DNA from: Daldinia sp. FL1419
Taxonomy: Eukaryota > Ascomycota > Sordariomycetes > Xylariales > Hypoxylaceae
NCBI GenBank assembly: GCA_025201765.1
Contig: MU623384.1
Location: forward strand, 1 to 64,000
Direction of reading: 5' to 3'
DNA: 64,000 bases
The notes beneath the pieces are model-generated. The model was not told the DNA's origin. It saw only the letters and a list, made by a program, of their open reading frames with translations, and did not search any database. Below are positions 39,034 to 52,688 of this stretch, piece after piece; the first letter of the stretch is position 1; every line of letters begins with the position of its first letter. The translations under genes were made by a program, and so were the position numbers.

Positions 39034-39053
39034 ATATGTAGTGTACTACATAT
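39034..39053. repeat. Inverted repeat, 9-base arms
   Basis: Arms ATATGTAGT and ACTACATAT are exact reverse complements separated by two bases. The element could act as a dimeric protein site or be incidental. No gene is near. Confidence 0.8.
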
Positions 39054-39600
39054 GTAGTAGACGTTAGGTACCTATTAGGGTGTTATTCGCAGGCTTATTA
39101 TTAAGTACCCCCTGGTTCGCGGCGCAGATAGGGATGTGATGATGCCAAACATTTCGTTGTTCGATACATACGATACAATATAGTAGACCATAGGTGCCAC
39201 ACTACACCACGGCAAGCCGTGATCTCTCTGCGCCGTTTATTCAAGACGACACCTGGTCTCTTTCTCTCTCTCTCTCGTAGAAGATTAGATTTGAACGGTA
39301 GCGAGCCGGCATTTTGCGGACGTGGTCCGTATACAAGTACCTATTTTACCCCTGTGACCCACGTGTAGGTACTTTTGAGATGCGATCGCCAGCGGGCTTT
39401 TCTCCATTTCACCCATCTCACCGTTTAAATCGTTTATGCGCTCGGAAGTCAAGTTTCTGGTGGTGGCATACGATGTTCCACTTCGCGGAGATATGGGCCT
39501 TATTAGTTTAGGCTCGAGATTCCGAAGCCCGCCGATCCTAGAAACAAGAAGCCTTTGAACTAATCTAGACATAATAACTAGGTAGGCAGGTACATGATCG

Positions 39601-39631
39601 TAATAAGCTTGTAATAAGCTTGTAATAAGCT
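39601..39631. repeat. 11-base tandem repeat, about 2.8 copies
   Basis: TAATAAGCTTG is repeated twice exactly, then TAATAAGCT. Each unit contains a HindIII-like AAGCTT core. It is non-coding. Confidence 0.9.
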
Positions 39632-39650
39632 ACCACCTGCTGTATTATCT

Positions 39651-39669
39651 ACCGTACATAATGTACGGT
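39651..39669. repeat. Inverted repeat, 9-base arms with one-base centre
   Basis: Arms ACCGTACAT and ATGTACGGT are exact reverse complements around a single A. It lies 20 bases after the 11-base tandem repeat. Confidence 0.85.
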
Positions 39670-42600
39670 TAACAATCACCAACAGTATCACCGAGGGGCC
39701 GCGTCAGCACACGACAAAGGGTAGTTATGCTGTTAGAATAAGGTGGACATGGTGGGGAACTCGACCTGCTCCAATAAGCTACGGCCATGAATTTTGCATC
39801 TGTGGGTTGTACCCTTGACTCTGCCGAGATTCTCGAGAGCAAGGTAGGCAAGGTAGGGTACAAAAAGACATGCCAAGCTCCATGACCAAGAGCTCGGCGT
39901 GGCCCCCCTCCCCTTTTGTAAGTTTTGCTATTTAAAGGGGGGGGTCACGCTAGGACAAATAGGATATGAGTGGCGTCCCCTACGACGTTTCTGATTTGAT
40001 TAAGTTCCTTGTCCTTGAATTAAGCTTAAGCAGCTTTCTCCATCGTTCGGAGGGGGGTGGGTTGCATGGGTTGCATGGGGATTCGGAACTTGGTTACGGC
40101 TTGGGGGCAGAAAAAAAAAATTTGTAATAAAAGAAGATTAAGCGTAAAAGGAAGCAGATCCATTCTCTACCTACCTAGGTAATTATCGTATACTATGTAT
40201 CCCATAAATTACCTACCTACAATCCGAGCAACTACCTTTACGTATCTGCGTAAGGCAATAAATCGGAGGGTTTTGTTGTTTCATTTCCTTCTTTCAAACA
40301 CCTCCGAGTGTACCTCCTAATCCCGGTAACCTCCAACTCTTATAAGTGGGTTGAAAAGGAGGTGATGTTCTCAACAGGCGGATACGACGGGCGAAACAAT
40401 AGTGAAAACTTCATGGTGTTGATATTAGCATCACGTCATATACTTGACATTCTTCAGTAGCCTCCTCGTCGAATATGACCAGGGATACATTCTGCCTATG
40501 TCATGTTAACTTCATACATGTGACACAAAGCCTATTCCTCGATACGGCATTGGTATTTTCCTCCTTCGCTATGAGACCAGCGACCGCTCTTCCTTGGCTC
40601 GTGCTCCTAAGGCTCTTCGCGGACATTATAGTACGAGCAATATCCTATAACTACCTAGGTTATCTATACGAAGCGTATGCATTTGCCATCGTGCCACAAG
40701 CGATACCTAAAACGGACTCATGGAGCAAATGCGAAGAGTCTGGCGGTGGGCCGCGGACAGTGTCGGCGGTCAGCCGGGCTACCAGGAGAGGACTATTGGT
40801 TGTTAGCGAGCGGCGGCGAAGCGGCGTCTGAATAAGATTATGAACCATCTGTGTGGGGTGCAAATCAGCAGCATCTGCGATCTTTTCGCCAACCGCAGAA
40901 ATGCAGGCATGGAGCACGTAGTCCGGTAGTAAGTAGTATAGGTAGCGTACCCTAGGGTCTAACGTTAGGCCAGGTAGCTGAGAAGGAGAAAATATTAAGA
41001 CCAATAGTAATAATAATAATGAGAAATAATAAACGATAAATAATAAATGATAAAATGATAAAATAACGATAATAATTATGGGGGCTACGATCAACAAGCG
41101 CGCTGCCGATTTTAGTACCCGTTAACAAGGCTTCGAGTCCGAACCGGACAAAGATGGAGATGAGATGGAGCTTTTTTCTTACATGTACACTTGTACTAGG
41201 TCGATTCTTGTTACCGAAGACCCTCTTCGTCGAATATCATTTTGTTATAGCGTCTCTTGGAACATATAGGACGGTTAGGATGTTAGGATGTTAGGATATT
41301 TGGACCAATTAGTATAGAAGAATTCATCTTCCCAACGGTTACATCCCGTTACACAACGCTCACACAGATGACAACATTTTAGAAGAAAGCCGTGCCGCTT
41401 TTTGTGTAATGGTCTCTCTCTTCTATCTAGCGGTCGGTCGCATTTATCCCTGGGAAGCATTACCAACTTAATGACATGCGGTAGACATGTCGCTCATGTA
41501 TTAGTCCGCTTGTGCTTTGTGCCGCCAACACGCAGCAGAATTAGAAGGTATCAGCGACGGTTCAGCCAGTTTTATTGATCAACCTAGACCAGCTACTCGG
41601 TCGGATTAAACTACAATATACCCTGGATCTGAGTAATACCCGGGTTTACAAGAAATAAGATTTATGCTCATACTAACTACCTACCCAAAACTTCCCTGGC
41701 AATGGTACGATGAGCCTGTCGATATTTCCTTACCCTGCTAGCGTTGGGATTCTCGTCGTTAATTCTTTTCAGCCTTAACTTTTCCGCACACTGACTGCAC
41801 TGCTTAACCTCACGTACGTCTAGTGTATACTGCCAGGTAACGGCTGGGTAACTATATGCAGCGCTTGAATCTTCAAACATATCTCCATGGGCTTAACGGC
41901 ACGTGCTTTACGGCCGTCTCGGTTTCGTTTATCTACTTCCTCAGCCGCTAGGTTAGCAAGTTTCAACCAATTCCCGCCATTACGTATCCCTGCTCATGTT
42001 CTAGAAGAGACGCCAAGGACCCGTCTACTATGCATTCAGCCCGGATATGTCTGGAGAAGCTGGCTTGATATAGCGGTGCTGACTCACGACAGCGACCAGG
42101 CCAACCGAGACCATATCACTACCTGATGCATGTGTAACAGACTGGGTACCTAGGTATGTATATCAACATAACATCGCAAGGTTAGGCTTCTAGGTTAGAG
42201 ACATGGTCCTGTGACAAACTTTCGCATTGATGTCAGCTTGCCATATCACTAAAAGGCTGACTCGAGAGATGCTAACCTAGGTTCTTGTTCCTTCGACGTT
42301 TCCTCCCCCCCCTGGCTACATGACCCGAATCGAACTCCCAACGAATGATTTGGGAGTCCCAGAGGTTTGGGTTAGGAGTTCCCGGGTTACCGTACCTTAT
42401 TCTCCCTCTCCCAGGTTGGGTATGAACTGGCGAGCCCCTGTAGCGCAAGGCGCGGTTTTTACTTACATACCTCAGGAGGATTACGCGCTCGGGTGTTACT
42501 ACCGCCATTTTTGTATTACCGCCAAGTTTGCCGTCGCGTGCCATAATATAATCAAGACCCCTTGGGTGTCACGACTCGACCAACTTGTATGTTTCTTTTT

Positions 42601-43390
42601 CTTCGCTAGTTATCTGCTACTTACATTAGGTATATATTATACATGCTCATACATTCTCATACACTCTCATACATTCCCACACCAAGGTGGTATGCGATGG
42701 TATACGAATCGTTTTATACGCCTCGAGGCTAATGCACTCCAGACGCAAATTGTTGCATCTGGCCACTCGCAGGTGCCATTGTCGTCATGATGTGCGTGTT
42801 CGTGTATGTTGGGTGAATCAGATCACGACGAGATATGTACAACTTGCATATTTATTGCTCTGTCACCGAGAGATCTCCTAACCCGGGTTACACTACGTTA
42901 ATGGGTTAAACTAGCTCTAAAATCATACATATGATGTTTAGTTGATTTATTAACTACTCCGCGTTATATCCTCCCCGCTGTTAGACCGGGGCTGGGCATG
43001 AAGCATCGCATATGTGTGCACCTTCCTGTTTAAAGCAGCTCTCAAAGGCATAAGAGAAAAAAAAAGCAAAAAAAAAAAGGCAAAAAGGAAACAAGAGTCG
43101 ATACTTCCAAACCGTCGAGCGCTCTAGTTTGACGCCAGTAAGCTGATAGACATATGTAGGTATGCATCGACTAGCCCAGAAAGGATATTATAAGAGTTCT
43201 TTTATTACAGTAGTAGGCAGTTAGATGTACGAGCAAGCGGGGTGAGATTATCATTTCTAAAATAGAAGAAAAAATATTTTAAACTCGTCCACGCGATGCG
43301 CGATCAATCGGATCAGTTGCCTAAATCAGAATAACAATAGTATCCCGAAAGCCTATGTAGCTTTCTACGGTTGCGGCGCGGGTTGAGAGT

Positions 43391-43413
43391 GAGAGAGAGA
43401 GAGAGAGAGAGAG
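43391..43413. repeat. GA dinucleotide microsatellite
   Basis: An uninterrupted GA run of about 11 units lies next to GT/GAG-rich sequence. The Ser/Leu-rich frame seen opposite to it is a by-product of the repeat. Confidence 0.95.
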
Positions 43414-45041
43414 TATGTGTGTGAGAGGGTGAGCGAAAACTTGGTGTCTTGACTTAGATTGGGAATCGATCCGGAACCCGAGGGGAAGGTACTGGCTAAA
43501 AAGCAACCATCATCATCTCACTCTACCCGTTGCGGGAATAAAATGGTCGAAATGTTAGATGTGACATGTAAAAAAAAGAAGAGAAAAAAGGAAAAATAAT
43601 TCGAAACCCAATGGAGAAGGTGGGAAAGGAAATAAGGTAGGGTAGGATGTAGGGTAGGATGGAGTATGGAGAGATCGGAGGTTTCTTTTGACTTTTAAGC
43701 TTCGTTTGACTGTAATATATCTTGCTTGCTGTAGCTGCAGGCTGCTCGCTTTGGTGTAACTATACTCGCTTTGTCGCGTTGGCATGCCGAAGGAGGGTGG
43801 GCAGTTCATTTATTTCTATTTTTTATTGACCAACATCCCTGTTCCCCTTGGTTCGCCCTTCTACCCTTCTGCCCTTCCGCCTTTCTGCCCTCGTAACGGC
43901 GCTTCGGGCGTGGTGGAAAAGCTTAATGGTACTGACGGTTACTCTATTTATCATTTATATCTACCGGCGCCCGTTCGTGCGACCTACCTCCTTTGGTAAC
44001 ATACTACCTATGCGAGGAGAGTATGTGATAATGGTAACTGGGCAAGTGACCAATCGCCAACATTAGTGACTCGTTTCTACCTTCCGTCGATACGAGATTT
44101 CTATCCCACTAAGTCCATAAGTCCATAAGACCAGCTAAGCCAAGCCCGTGGCATCGTCTAGAATCCCCCGGCCAGGATGAAGCTGAAATATATCTCATGC
44201 AAGAATGTAAGAGTGGCTTCGTCTCAACCATCAAAAGTGTAGTTATAAGTCATAAGGTTATAATAGTGCATAGGCTAGGCAGGAAGACAGGCAGGCAGGC
44301 ATGTAGGGTATGGATGGATGAATAGATGATGTATGGCCTGAATGTATGATAAACTTAATCGAGATACCCTGAACCCGGGGCTAGAACTAGGCCACGATCG
44401 TATTCCTAGCGTCTTGGTTACTCGAGCACTACATAGTACATATCTTCTTGTCACCAAGGAGTTTCAAGCGCCGGTATGCAGCCTTCTTCTGCGGGCTTCG
44501 ACGAGAAGCGCGGGATGGACTATACCGAGCGGGGTTGAGGACTTTCGTGATCAGTTCTAGCCTCGCTTAGGCTTCCCTCGACGCCGTCATATCGAAAGAT
44601 GGAACCCCCACGGCAACAAGTAGCACATAGTAAGCTTGCGTTACCCGTCAAAAACCGGTCTCAGCGCCACATCAAACGTGGCAGCTTTGAAGCGGTATGG
44701 TTGGACAGAAAATAATAAGCAAATCTCCTTTATTTGACATCGTGTCGGTGCCGTTTTCAGAGGGCGGTCGACACACTTTATGGCGCACGGTTTCGCGTCA
44801 TATTACTAACTCAGGGTCCCTCATTGATTGCGCGTGGCGCAGAAGGGCTGAACTAGCTCAAGAGGATGATCCCGGGCACGATGAAAGGAGGGGTTGATAA
44901 CATGGTGGTGGACATTCTACTCCTTTTTCGGACAAGCGAAGACACGCCATTGGATTCCGCTACCGTGGGCTGGGGACCGGGAAGATAATGCATGCCCGGG
45001 GCTTGCGTGCGTGCTAAGGAAAAAGTCACAGAGAACGGGAA

Positions 45042-45083
45042 AGAAAAAAAAAAAAAAGGGAAAAAAAAAGGAAAAAAAGGGGA
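45042..45083. repeat. Purine-only A/G tract
   Basis: Long A runs broken by GGG and GG form a purine-only stretch of about 40 bases. It is a candidate for triplex-prone or replication-slippage DNA and encodes nothing recognisable. Confidence 0.8.
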
Positions 45084-46965
45084 AGCCCAGCACCGCGGCT
45101 CCGCGTACGTAGGTATACATACACCTTATAGGGTCATCTGGCCGTTCAAAGCTTATCGTCCTTGAGGTTTGCCCGGCGGCATGACCATATTCGCCTGAAT
45201 TGTGTAAACCTAGTCGGGGCAACGACGAGTCGAGACTCAACTGATAAAATCCTAATAACTAAAGTTCCAGCCAACAACATCAGAGATGTATGCAGGCTAA
45301 TAATGCGTGGCTACTAGCCAAGTCACCCGCTGCCACTCCCACGTAGGTAAAAGAAGAGATAGCACTTTGCCGAGACGACCAATGATGGAAAGATATAAGC
45401 AACCCTCTTGAACAGAATAGGTGATATTCCTCGAGTTGCACAGGAGGGGAGCTGACGTCCCAAGCTTCAAAGCTGTAGGCTGTGCTACCACGTGCCAGAT
45501 AGATGGCCTAAAGGTTAGAGGTTAAAACCCTTTGGGGGGATTAGACAGGTCTACTGCAGCAAGCGAAATGCAATGGACAAAGTTCCCAGGATGATATGTC
45601 GAAGGATTAGCGCTACGTCAGAAGTTTATGCTCGTGCTACAACCCCCATCATCGCATTTCAGGATAGGAGGCACGGAGCTGGTAGGTGTTCAGCACTATC
45701 TGAGCTGTCTATACGACCATATCAATTTACGGAGATGGCGAATCCGGGCTGTATTCCCTTTTATATACCTATGTTATACCGTATTACGGTCTCGTCACAT
45801 CTAAAGACTATCATCGCTCAAGCCCCAAAGTCCTAACCTAGAGTCCTATATGTAATCACGTACATAGTCCTGTATCAAAAGAATGCCACAGTGATTTCCG
45901 CAACTCGAGTTTGGGGTACGGGTACGTAGGGTGCTCACTGCAGATCTGCAAGGCATTTTTGTCAGGACCTTGATCGTGGGAGCGGGATTTCTTCCCCTAG
46001 ATAGCTTAGAGTTGACATCTATAGCCCTATATGCCCTTTAAAAAAAAAGAAAAGAAAAAAGAAAGCGCCGTGGAACGTCATTGGAGTGTCGAAAGATCGC
46101 AGATCCTCCCGTAAGGGTGATAGGGCGGGTGCACAAGTACGTATTATCTTTATGCCCACTGCGGAGATGAGGGTAACGCGCGAATGCCAAGTGGAAAGGA
46201 TTCCGTTTCGCTACTAGAGTAAGGATTGTATGGTTTGGTAATTGCTTTTATTTCCACGTTCGACCTCCCATTCTTCTCGTAATGGGGGGTTTTTTTTTTC
46301 TTTCCTTGTAGCAACCTCTCGACGAAACCTGACAAAAACCGACGAGCCTGACGAGCCGGCCAAGGTCTCGCCAATGCGGGAAAATAGCCTTCTCAGGTGG
46401 ATAACGAGAAAGCAATCGATCCGGTTCTCGGCCACTCTCGACCCGCTGCGACGGATATTTTCAAGGAAGTACTAAAAAAAGGCATCTTACCAATTAATCA
46501 TTTACGTGAGCACATGGACTTGGCTAACCAGCACGCTTAAATTCATGCTTAAAAGTGAACGGACCAGGCCTTTAGAATAGAGGGTCTGGGGCCAGATCCC
46601 TCGTGGTCGCCAAGATGCCAAGCTCGTGGCCAGCCCCTAGTCAGCCATCAGCCAATGTCGAAGTGGTTCAAAGTGGTTCAAAGTGGGAGCAAATAGCCAG
46701 GGTTTCCCCCTTTAGCTTCCAACAAGTACCAGAGTTTGAGCTGCTTGTCGCTTGTCATGGATATCAGCGTGACCGACACTTGTCCGCAGCAGACCAATCC
46801 ATTCTTAGCGAGATTCGGGCGAAGGACGCTTAAGATGATGACAAGAGAGAAAAATACTCTTTCTCATGGGTTGATCGGGGCTGGGCGGCCGTCTGCTCTC
46901 CGGTTATAGCCTAACAAGTCAGGCCTACCATGAATAAGTCCATAATAAGTAGTATCATGCCTACC

Positions 46966-46983
46966 TACCTACCTAGGTAGGTA
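46966..46983. repeat. Perfect 18-base palindrome of the TACCTAGGTA family
   Basis: TACCTACCTAGGTAGGTA is its own reverse complement around a CTAG centre. It is the longest clean example of the family in the long gene-free region. Confidence 0.9.
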
Positions 46984-47953
46984 CCTATGCATTAACGCAA
47001 AACAAAGACACTTGTTTGCTTCGTGGGTGGTTGCTTAGACTATGATACGATGCCATGATACGGGCTATCCGGCTCACCGACAATTACATTCGCTCCTTTA
47101 TGCATCTCCCCTTCTTACAGCAATTGTCTGGATTGCCTGGATAATTGGTAAGTTGGCTTTGGAGGAGAGAGGGGGGAGGGGGTATGAGAGCCATATGCAC
47201 CCCAGGACCAACACAAAAGAAGCTTGAATCCTTTAGGAGATCCTCGGGTCTCCTAAGACAGCTAAAACCTAGAACATCGACTCAAGTATCACTCGTATAT
47301 TCTTAGCTCGTTAGACGATATTAGACAATAATATTATTTACCTAAAGGTACTATTAATGTCATGTGCTGAGTGCCAGATGCGGGTTCGAGGGATTGCTCC
47401 ATCCGGGCGATCGAATACTACGGTCCAGATCCCTTCCTTGCGAAATTCTAGCGGGTTACTTACACCTAGAAGGTATTATAAAATACGGCTGTGCGATATC
47501 AAGCCACTACGACTTTGGCCTACCCTACGTGCCTATTAATCAGTTATTCTAGTAACGCGACGCAGTCAAATGTGATCATCATTTTCCAAACCCCGAAGTT
47601 ACGATTTCATGAAGAGCCGTATGTCGGCAGTTTCACGATCTGATGCATTACAATGAGACGTAAGGAAGGGGAGTTGACGATCTTCGGTATTCATATGGAC
47701 TCATGTCGGTCCCTTCAACGGGTGAATGGTAGCTGGATCGCCAATGGCGGGACTCGCTACTGTGCCGTGTGCCAATGATCAACCACGTTGCCGCCGGCAC
47801 TAGGACGAATAACCATTCGCATCAGATGCAGATACGTACATACGACAACGGTGACAGCAGTCTCTTGTTCGCTTGTTCCGCTCATTAGGGTATGAAAAAT
47901 TAATGGTTTGCCTCGGGTTCGCAAGCAGCGTCGGAAAGTTTGCCCTTTGTGCC

Positions 47954-47955
47954 TT

Positions 47956-47978
<23 letters not shown>
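47954..47978. repeat. Poly-T homopolymer of 25 bases
   Basis: This is the longest homopolymer in the window. It is flanked by GCC and CCTGCC. It could be a simple repeat or the tail of a very decayed retroelement, but no element body is recognisable beside it. Confidence 0.9.
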
Positions 47979-47986
<8 letters not shown>

Positions 47987-49600
47987 GAAGAAATTTTGCC
48001 CTTTCGTCTGACAATAGCAAGCAATAGATGAAGGGTGTACCTGTTACCGTAATCGTTTTCGGGACACCGAATATAAAATTTATGATTTTACAAACTGCGG
48101 GATTGCCTGCTCCTTGCATAAAACTTGGCAACACTCTTCGGTTTAAAACAATATCGAACCTCCAAGATGAGATATTAAGTTACTACCAAATCATTTTGAT
48201 ATCGGTACACATAGGTAGCATCAAATTAGATCATTCTTCTCTTCATTTCCATAGGTGTTACTTGCCGTAGGGGTTTTTACGATCGCTCGGCGACGAAACA
48301 AGTCATTGCAATAATTGTTGTAATAGCCAACCAAGACTTACACGACAAGTATTGATGATGTGAGGGCTATGGCCGCGCCCGTGTATCGTAAACCCTCGAG
48401 ACAATGTTATTCGGAGATGACATGTGAGACGGACATGAGCAAAAGCTTCATTCAAGTCATACGAAATGTCGTGATCACCTCAGCAGCGACTAAAGGGGTA
48501 AGGAATCCCCGAAAATGGTGACGCCCTGTCCAGGAATGACGGCACCGCGGTACACGAGATTCCATTCTAGGACTCGAGCAGTAAGACAGAATACGTGATT
48601 AAACTATGGAAACACAAAGGCTCGTCGCGATGTGTCTCAGGGTTGACTGGATGGGCTACCTCGATGATGATAAGGTTTGTGTTTCGAGGGTCGAGACGCG
48701 TTACGTTTTGACCTGATCCGCCATGCCATCGAAACTGGAAAGTCTGTGGGGTCCGTGGGCTCTGCGGGAGTAAATAACCTGATAGTAGCTATATACATAC
48801 TCGTGTCCACGATGTGTATAGAAAAACAATGTAATCATTACAGCCACGAGGGATATAAGTAATAAGTAATATATAACATGATGTTGTTTATCAAGTTAGT
48901 ACATGTCAAAACGTAGACGTTTTTCTTACGTGCTGTGTATCCCCGTCGAACCGTCGGGGAGCCCAGGCCGACCTAGTACGATTTATTGTCTATTTAGGGG
49001 ACCGTGAACCGTGCTCAAATAATTTGGGGAACAAGAGTTGCAACTATGGCGAAGGAATCTTGGGTGATTCACTGCTTATAATTCCATGGGCTTATTTCCT
49101 AAGGCTTGAGGAGGCGTATAATAAATAATATTATTTGATAATAACCGCGCTGCTCTTTTTCAGCTCATTGAGTAACCATGAAGGAACTTGTTTCGTGAGG
49201 TTGATCATAGAAAAATTCAGAGGCATGTGTAAGCGAATGAACGGTCTTTCGCATTTCCCCATATGGAACATGGAACGTATGGAACATTTGTACCTCATAA
49301 GGCGGAAACCGATTAGGTTGGGCTTGGCTTACAGCTACGACATTCGTCGGCTTGGATTAGACCTCGGAAGGATTTTCTCTTCTAAGTGAGGCCGGCGAAT
49401 ATCGGTTTCGCCTTCTTCCCTTTTTCTTTTCTGCTTTCCCCTCCATTAAATGTTGAATGTAGGTTCAGCTGCAGATATCTCACGAGCTTGCATTTTCCGT
49501 GGAGTCGTATACAATGTTCTCCTTTCATTTGGTTTCTTTCTATGTACTAACTAAAGGTATCTTCTAAGTTGATGCTTCATCTTAATGCATTCACGCATGC

Positions 49601-49648
49601 ATACCTCATACATGAACATTATCTAGCATATGCATGTATGAGAGGTAT
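49601..49648. repeat. Bulged inverted repeat, 14-base stem
   Basis: The left arm ATACCTCATACATG pairs with the right arm CATGTATGAGAGGTAT apart from a two-base bulge, leaving an 18-base loop. It is a candidate small foldback element or structured RNA. No gene lies within 3 kb. Confidence 0.75.
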
Positions 49649-52600
49649 ATATAAGGTACGTGCATCGTACATGTTGACTACTATGTAGGTACCTATGTAT
49701 TGTAGGTAATTCCACTCCGATGTAAGATAGTTACAGAGTTACTTAACGAACTACCATGGAAGTAACTAACTATGCAAGTTCCATACATAGTCAAAGGCTA
49801 ACTACCTTTATATAAGTAGGTATTTACGTACCACTGTATAGGTAGGTAAGGTCCACATTACGGGAAGGATGAATTGTACATAGGTACATCAAGAGATACG
49901 TATAGTAATGCCTAGCCCACCTGAGAAAGCTCAATGCCTGAACGCCTGGTAGCCCTGGTCTGGTACTCAATCCCTGGAATCCTTAGCCGATTAGCTACCT
50001 AGGTACTTGAAGGGGAGTATAGGATAGGTACCGCCGTTGGTACCGGGGACTGGAGCCTTTGAAGGTCTTGGCGACGGGCGCTAGCTGTCCCCTGTAAAGT
50101 GGGTACAAAGTACTTGAGCCGCTGCGAGATGCTTAGACCCGTGTAACCGTGGGACCGCGCGCGACCTCGCCGAAAAAAATTCCAAAATTTTGGGAAGACG
50201 TTGCAAAATAAGGTTAATAAGCTTGAATTAATTAGGAAGCTTATTTATTCACATTATTATACATTATTATGGTAATATCCGTTTTAAATGTACTTGTCTA
50301 CACTTGTCTACCTCTTTTACTTCCCGCACTTTCCCTTGCCTCAAGAATTCAGTCGTCCCGTCATAATTTACTTATCAACGTTTCCCCTACTTTCGTACCT
50401 TATTTTATTTTATTTTATTATTGTCATTCTCTACTATCCGCCTACTTTATCTATTCTTAATATCTTTCCCCCCTAGCACTTCACATCTTTTCCAACATTC
50501 TACCCGAAGTCAATTGATTAATTGACCATTTAACTTCAAGACAGGCTCCGTGTCAACCCGCCTGCTTGTTTCATATACCTCGCCACTACCGGTTATCTTT
50601 AGGTCCTACCCGAAGGCTGAATATCTACTTGCAGCCGCAGGCGTGGATTGATACCAGATTGGCACTATATGGAAACCCACACTGCAGCCTTCTCCTTCGG
50701 CATCTTCACGAAAATTTAACTTGTGTAGAAAAACAGGAACGAGAATCAGATATCAGTACTAAGGAAGGGCCAGGCTATAACCGAAGAAGATCCAACGAAG
50801 GGGGCAATTATTAGACCATCTAGATCCGTTACGTAGGAAAAAAAAAAGGAATTAGAGAAAAAAAAAACCGGCAAGGGTCTTATTTTTTTTTCAACACCGG
50901 AGCTATTTTATTAGTTCTAACTTCACACGTGTCCAACCAAGCTTAATTATTTCCTTGTCAGCTCTGTCAAAAGGAGGCTCGATAACGCCAGCCCGGCAGA
51001 GCATTTTACCTTTTTTGCAATCAATCCACTACAGCTGACTCGGGGGTTCGCGTCTCAGGGTCTCTAAAGTCGTCATCCCCACCACCAACAGCCTTCATAC
51101 ATACATGTACAAAACTCAAAAGAAGAAAAAAAACTTACAAGTCATCTATTAAACCCTGGTAAGCAAAATAGCTTCCAAAGCTTTTTCATCTTTCCCATAT
51201 TCTCCACTTATAACCTCATAATCCTAATTACTTAACCTTTTTCCCTAACCATCTATATAAGAAACCTTTCCTCATGTAGACTATCATCCCACTAACTATA
51301 TTCGTACTCCATTCTCGTCGAATTACTTACTTACGAAGACATGTAGGCTTGTTTCCGGCTCGACTCATAGCACCATTAAAAAGCTCCGAGTCGATTCCAG
51401 CTGAATTGGAGACACCCCCCTCCTTCTTGACTTAGGTCGCCAATTGTCTAAAGGCAATACTACCTCATCCGCCACGTTTAACCATATCTCACATCCCGAA
51501 AAGACGCCTCGGGAGATTTCTATGACCTGGTTGGGCCCTTTTACTTGAAGCAGCACCATCAGAAATCCTTTAGGACTTTGTCACCATCCAAGCATTCGGC
51601 TCCACCTGGTTATCCCATTTCATGTCCTCGTTTTCTCCCCCCAGGACCTCTATTTCTCTACCGATTTCACGTATAACACTCGGGGTGAGATTACTCCGCC
51701 AAGTTTGACTTTCTCTAAATCCATTCTGGCCCTAGGCCGGCCGCCAAATTGCCTGCTACTTAGGTATGTGCCACTATTTTATATATACTCGGTTATATCT
51801 TTTGAGTTTGATTCTACATTTCCACCCAAAGTCAATCCTCCATCGAGTTCTAGATTCGACCCACAGGGTGGGATGGCGAGCCAGGCCAGCCTGCTCAGAA
51901 AACATTATCGTAGTAAGACCGCCTATGTGGCATTTGGTTCACGTTATGAACGCTTCCTTTCATCAAGTGTACCTCATTGACCAAGCTGGTTATACCGAAC
52001 CCAAGAGAAATCCGGAATGAGAGAGTTTATACTCAGGCCCTCGTGTCCGCTCAAGTGGTAACCGCCGTCGACTTGCATCTCATAACCTTCGGCAGCAATA
52101 TAAATTTTGATCAGATATTCACATCTTATCCATACCCCCGACGTATTGTAAATCTATCTAGTATTCCTAATCTAGACATGTTATGTATCATATAATGGCG
52201 CTATTTGAAAGCCGTCTGTTTCTTTTTTTTTAATCCAACTCTTTAGGTACCTCGCTGGGAAAGCTAATATGGATGACCAGGCAAGGGATCCACGAGTCTG
52301 GACGCTCGGCTCTAGTTCCGCAACTCCTAGTCCGTTAGCTGTCTAGGGACCCCGACTATCGACACGAGTTACCCGCAATTTAGAAACGCCAAGACAACAC
52401 TTACATTCTCACTTCTTCAGCTACCCAGACCAGGGTCGGTCGACCCTAACCACGCAAGCTTCTCTATTGCTCGCAGCATTATAAAAGTCTTCAGCCGCTC
52501 ACTGTCTGATGACCCACCCCAATTGAAGTCAGTGTGTGGATCTGATATGGTGGAAGGGTGGGTAGCAGGATTACAAGACCTAATTACCTACCTAGCAGGG

Positions 52601-52653
52601 AATCAAGGACCACCTTTTCTCCCTTGGATTTTACATCTATCAAACTCCTACAA

Positions 52654-52688
52654 CTTCCTTTTTTCCCTTTTTTTTCCTTTTTTTTTCC
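52654..52688 (+). promoter_or_regulatory. 35-base pyrimidine tract before the Pac2-type start codon
   Basis: An uninterrupted C/T run ends 34 bases before the ATG. Such tracts are typical of promoters and 5' leaders in filamentous fungi. An out-of-frame ATG at 52547 lies upstream and would overlap the coding region if transcribed. Confidence 0.5.

Larger units (their letters stand above)
36928..41900. other. Gene-free region right of AsnRS, first part
   Basis: No gene could be supported in these 5 kb. The longest frames (near 38517-38936 and the overlapping pair at 40475-41097) either lack an ATG or overlap each other on opposite strands without family features. Repeats include TGTAG units at 38521-38540 and an 11-base repeat at 39601-39631. 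Palindromes lie at 39034-39053 and 39651-39669. A G-rich run (GGGGGGGG) lies near 39939. Confidence 0.5.
41901..47000. other. Gene-free region right of AsnRS, middle part
   Basis: No gene could be supported. The stretch holds a hairpin at 42334-42357, a GA microsatellite at 43391-43413 and a long A/G purine tract at about 45042-45083. It also has a T-run near 46289-46298 and an 18-base palindrome at 46966-46983. Open frames here are short and show no domain features or consistent splice signals. Confidence 0.5.
47001..52653. other. Gene-free region upstream of the Pac2-type gene
   Basis: No gene could be supported. It contains a poly-T run at 47954-47978, a bulged hairpin at 49601-49648, and TACCTAGGTA-type motifs near 49686 and 50000. 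The last 1-2 kb are pyrimidine-rich and presumably hold the promoter and 5' leader of the Pac2-type regulator. Confidence 0.5.

Noticed and set aside
40475..41097. Two opposite-strand frames of 118 and 145 codons
   Set aside because: They overlap antisense to each other. The longer one lacks an ATG start and its hydrophobic beginning is translated A/T microsatellite. Neither shows a known motif.
42272..42544. Minus-strand basic frame of 90 codons and an opposite 156-codon frame
   Set aside because: Both overlap a hairpin and low-complexity DNA and lack family features. The frames are antisense to each other.
43445..43475. Possible tRNA T-loop (GGATCGATTCC on the minus strand)
   Set aside because: The T-stem does not pair and no A box lies at the right distance.
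47954..47978. Poly-T as the tail of a LINE or SINE
   Set aside because: No reverse transcriptase remnant, promoter boxes or target-site duplication could be identified beside it.
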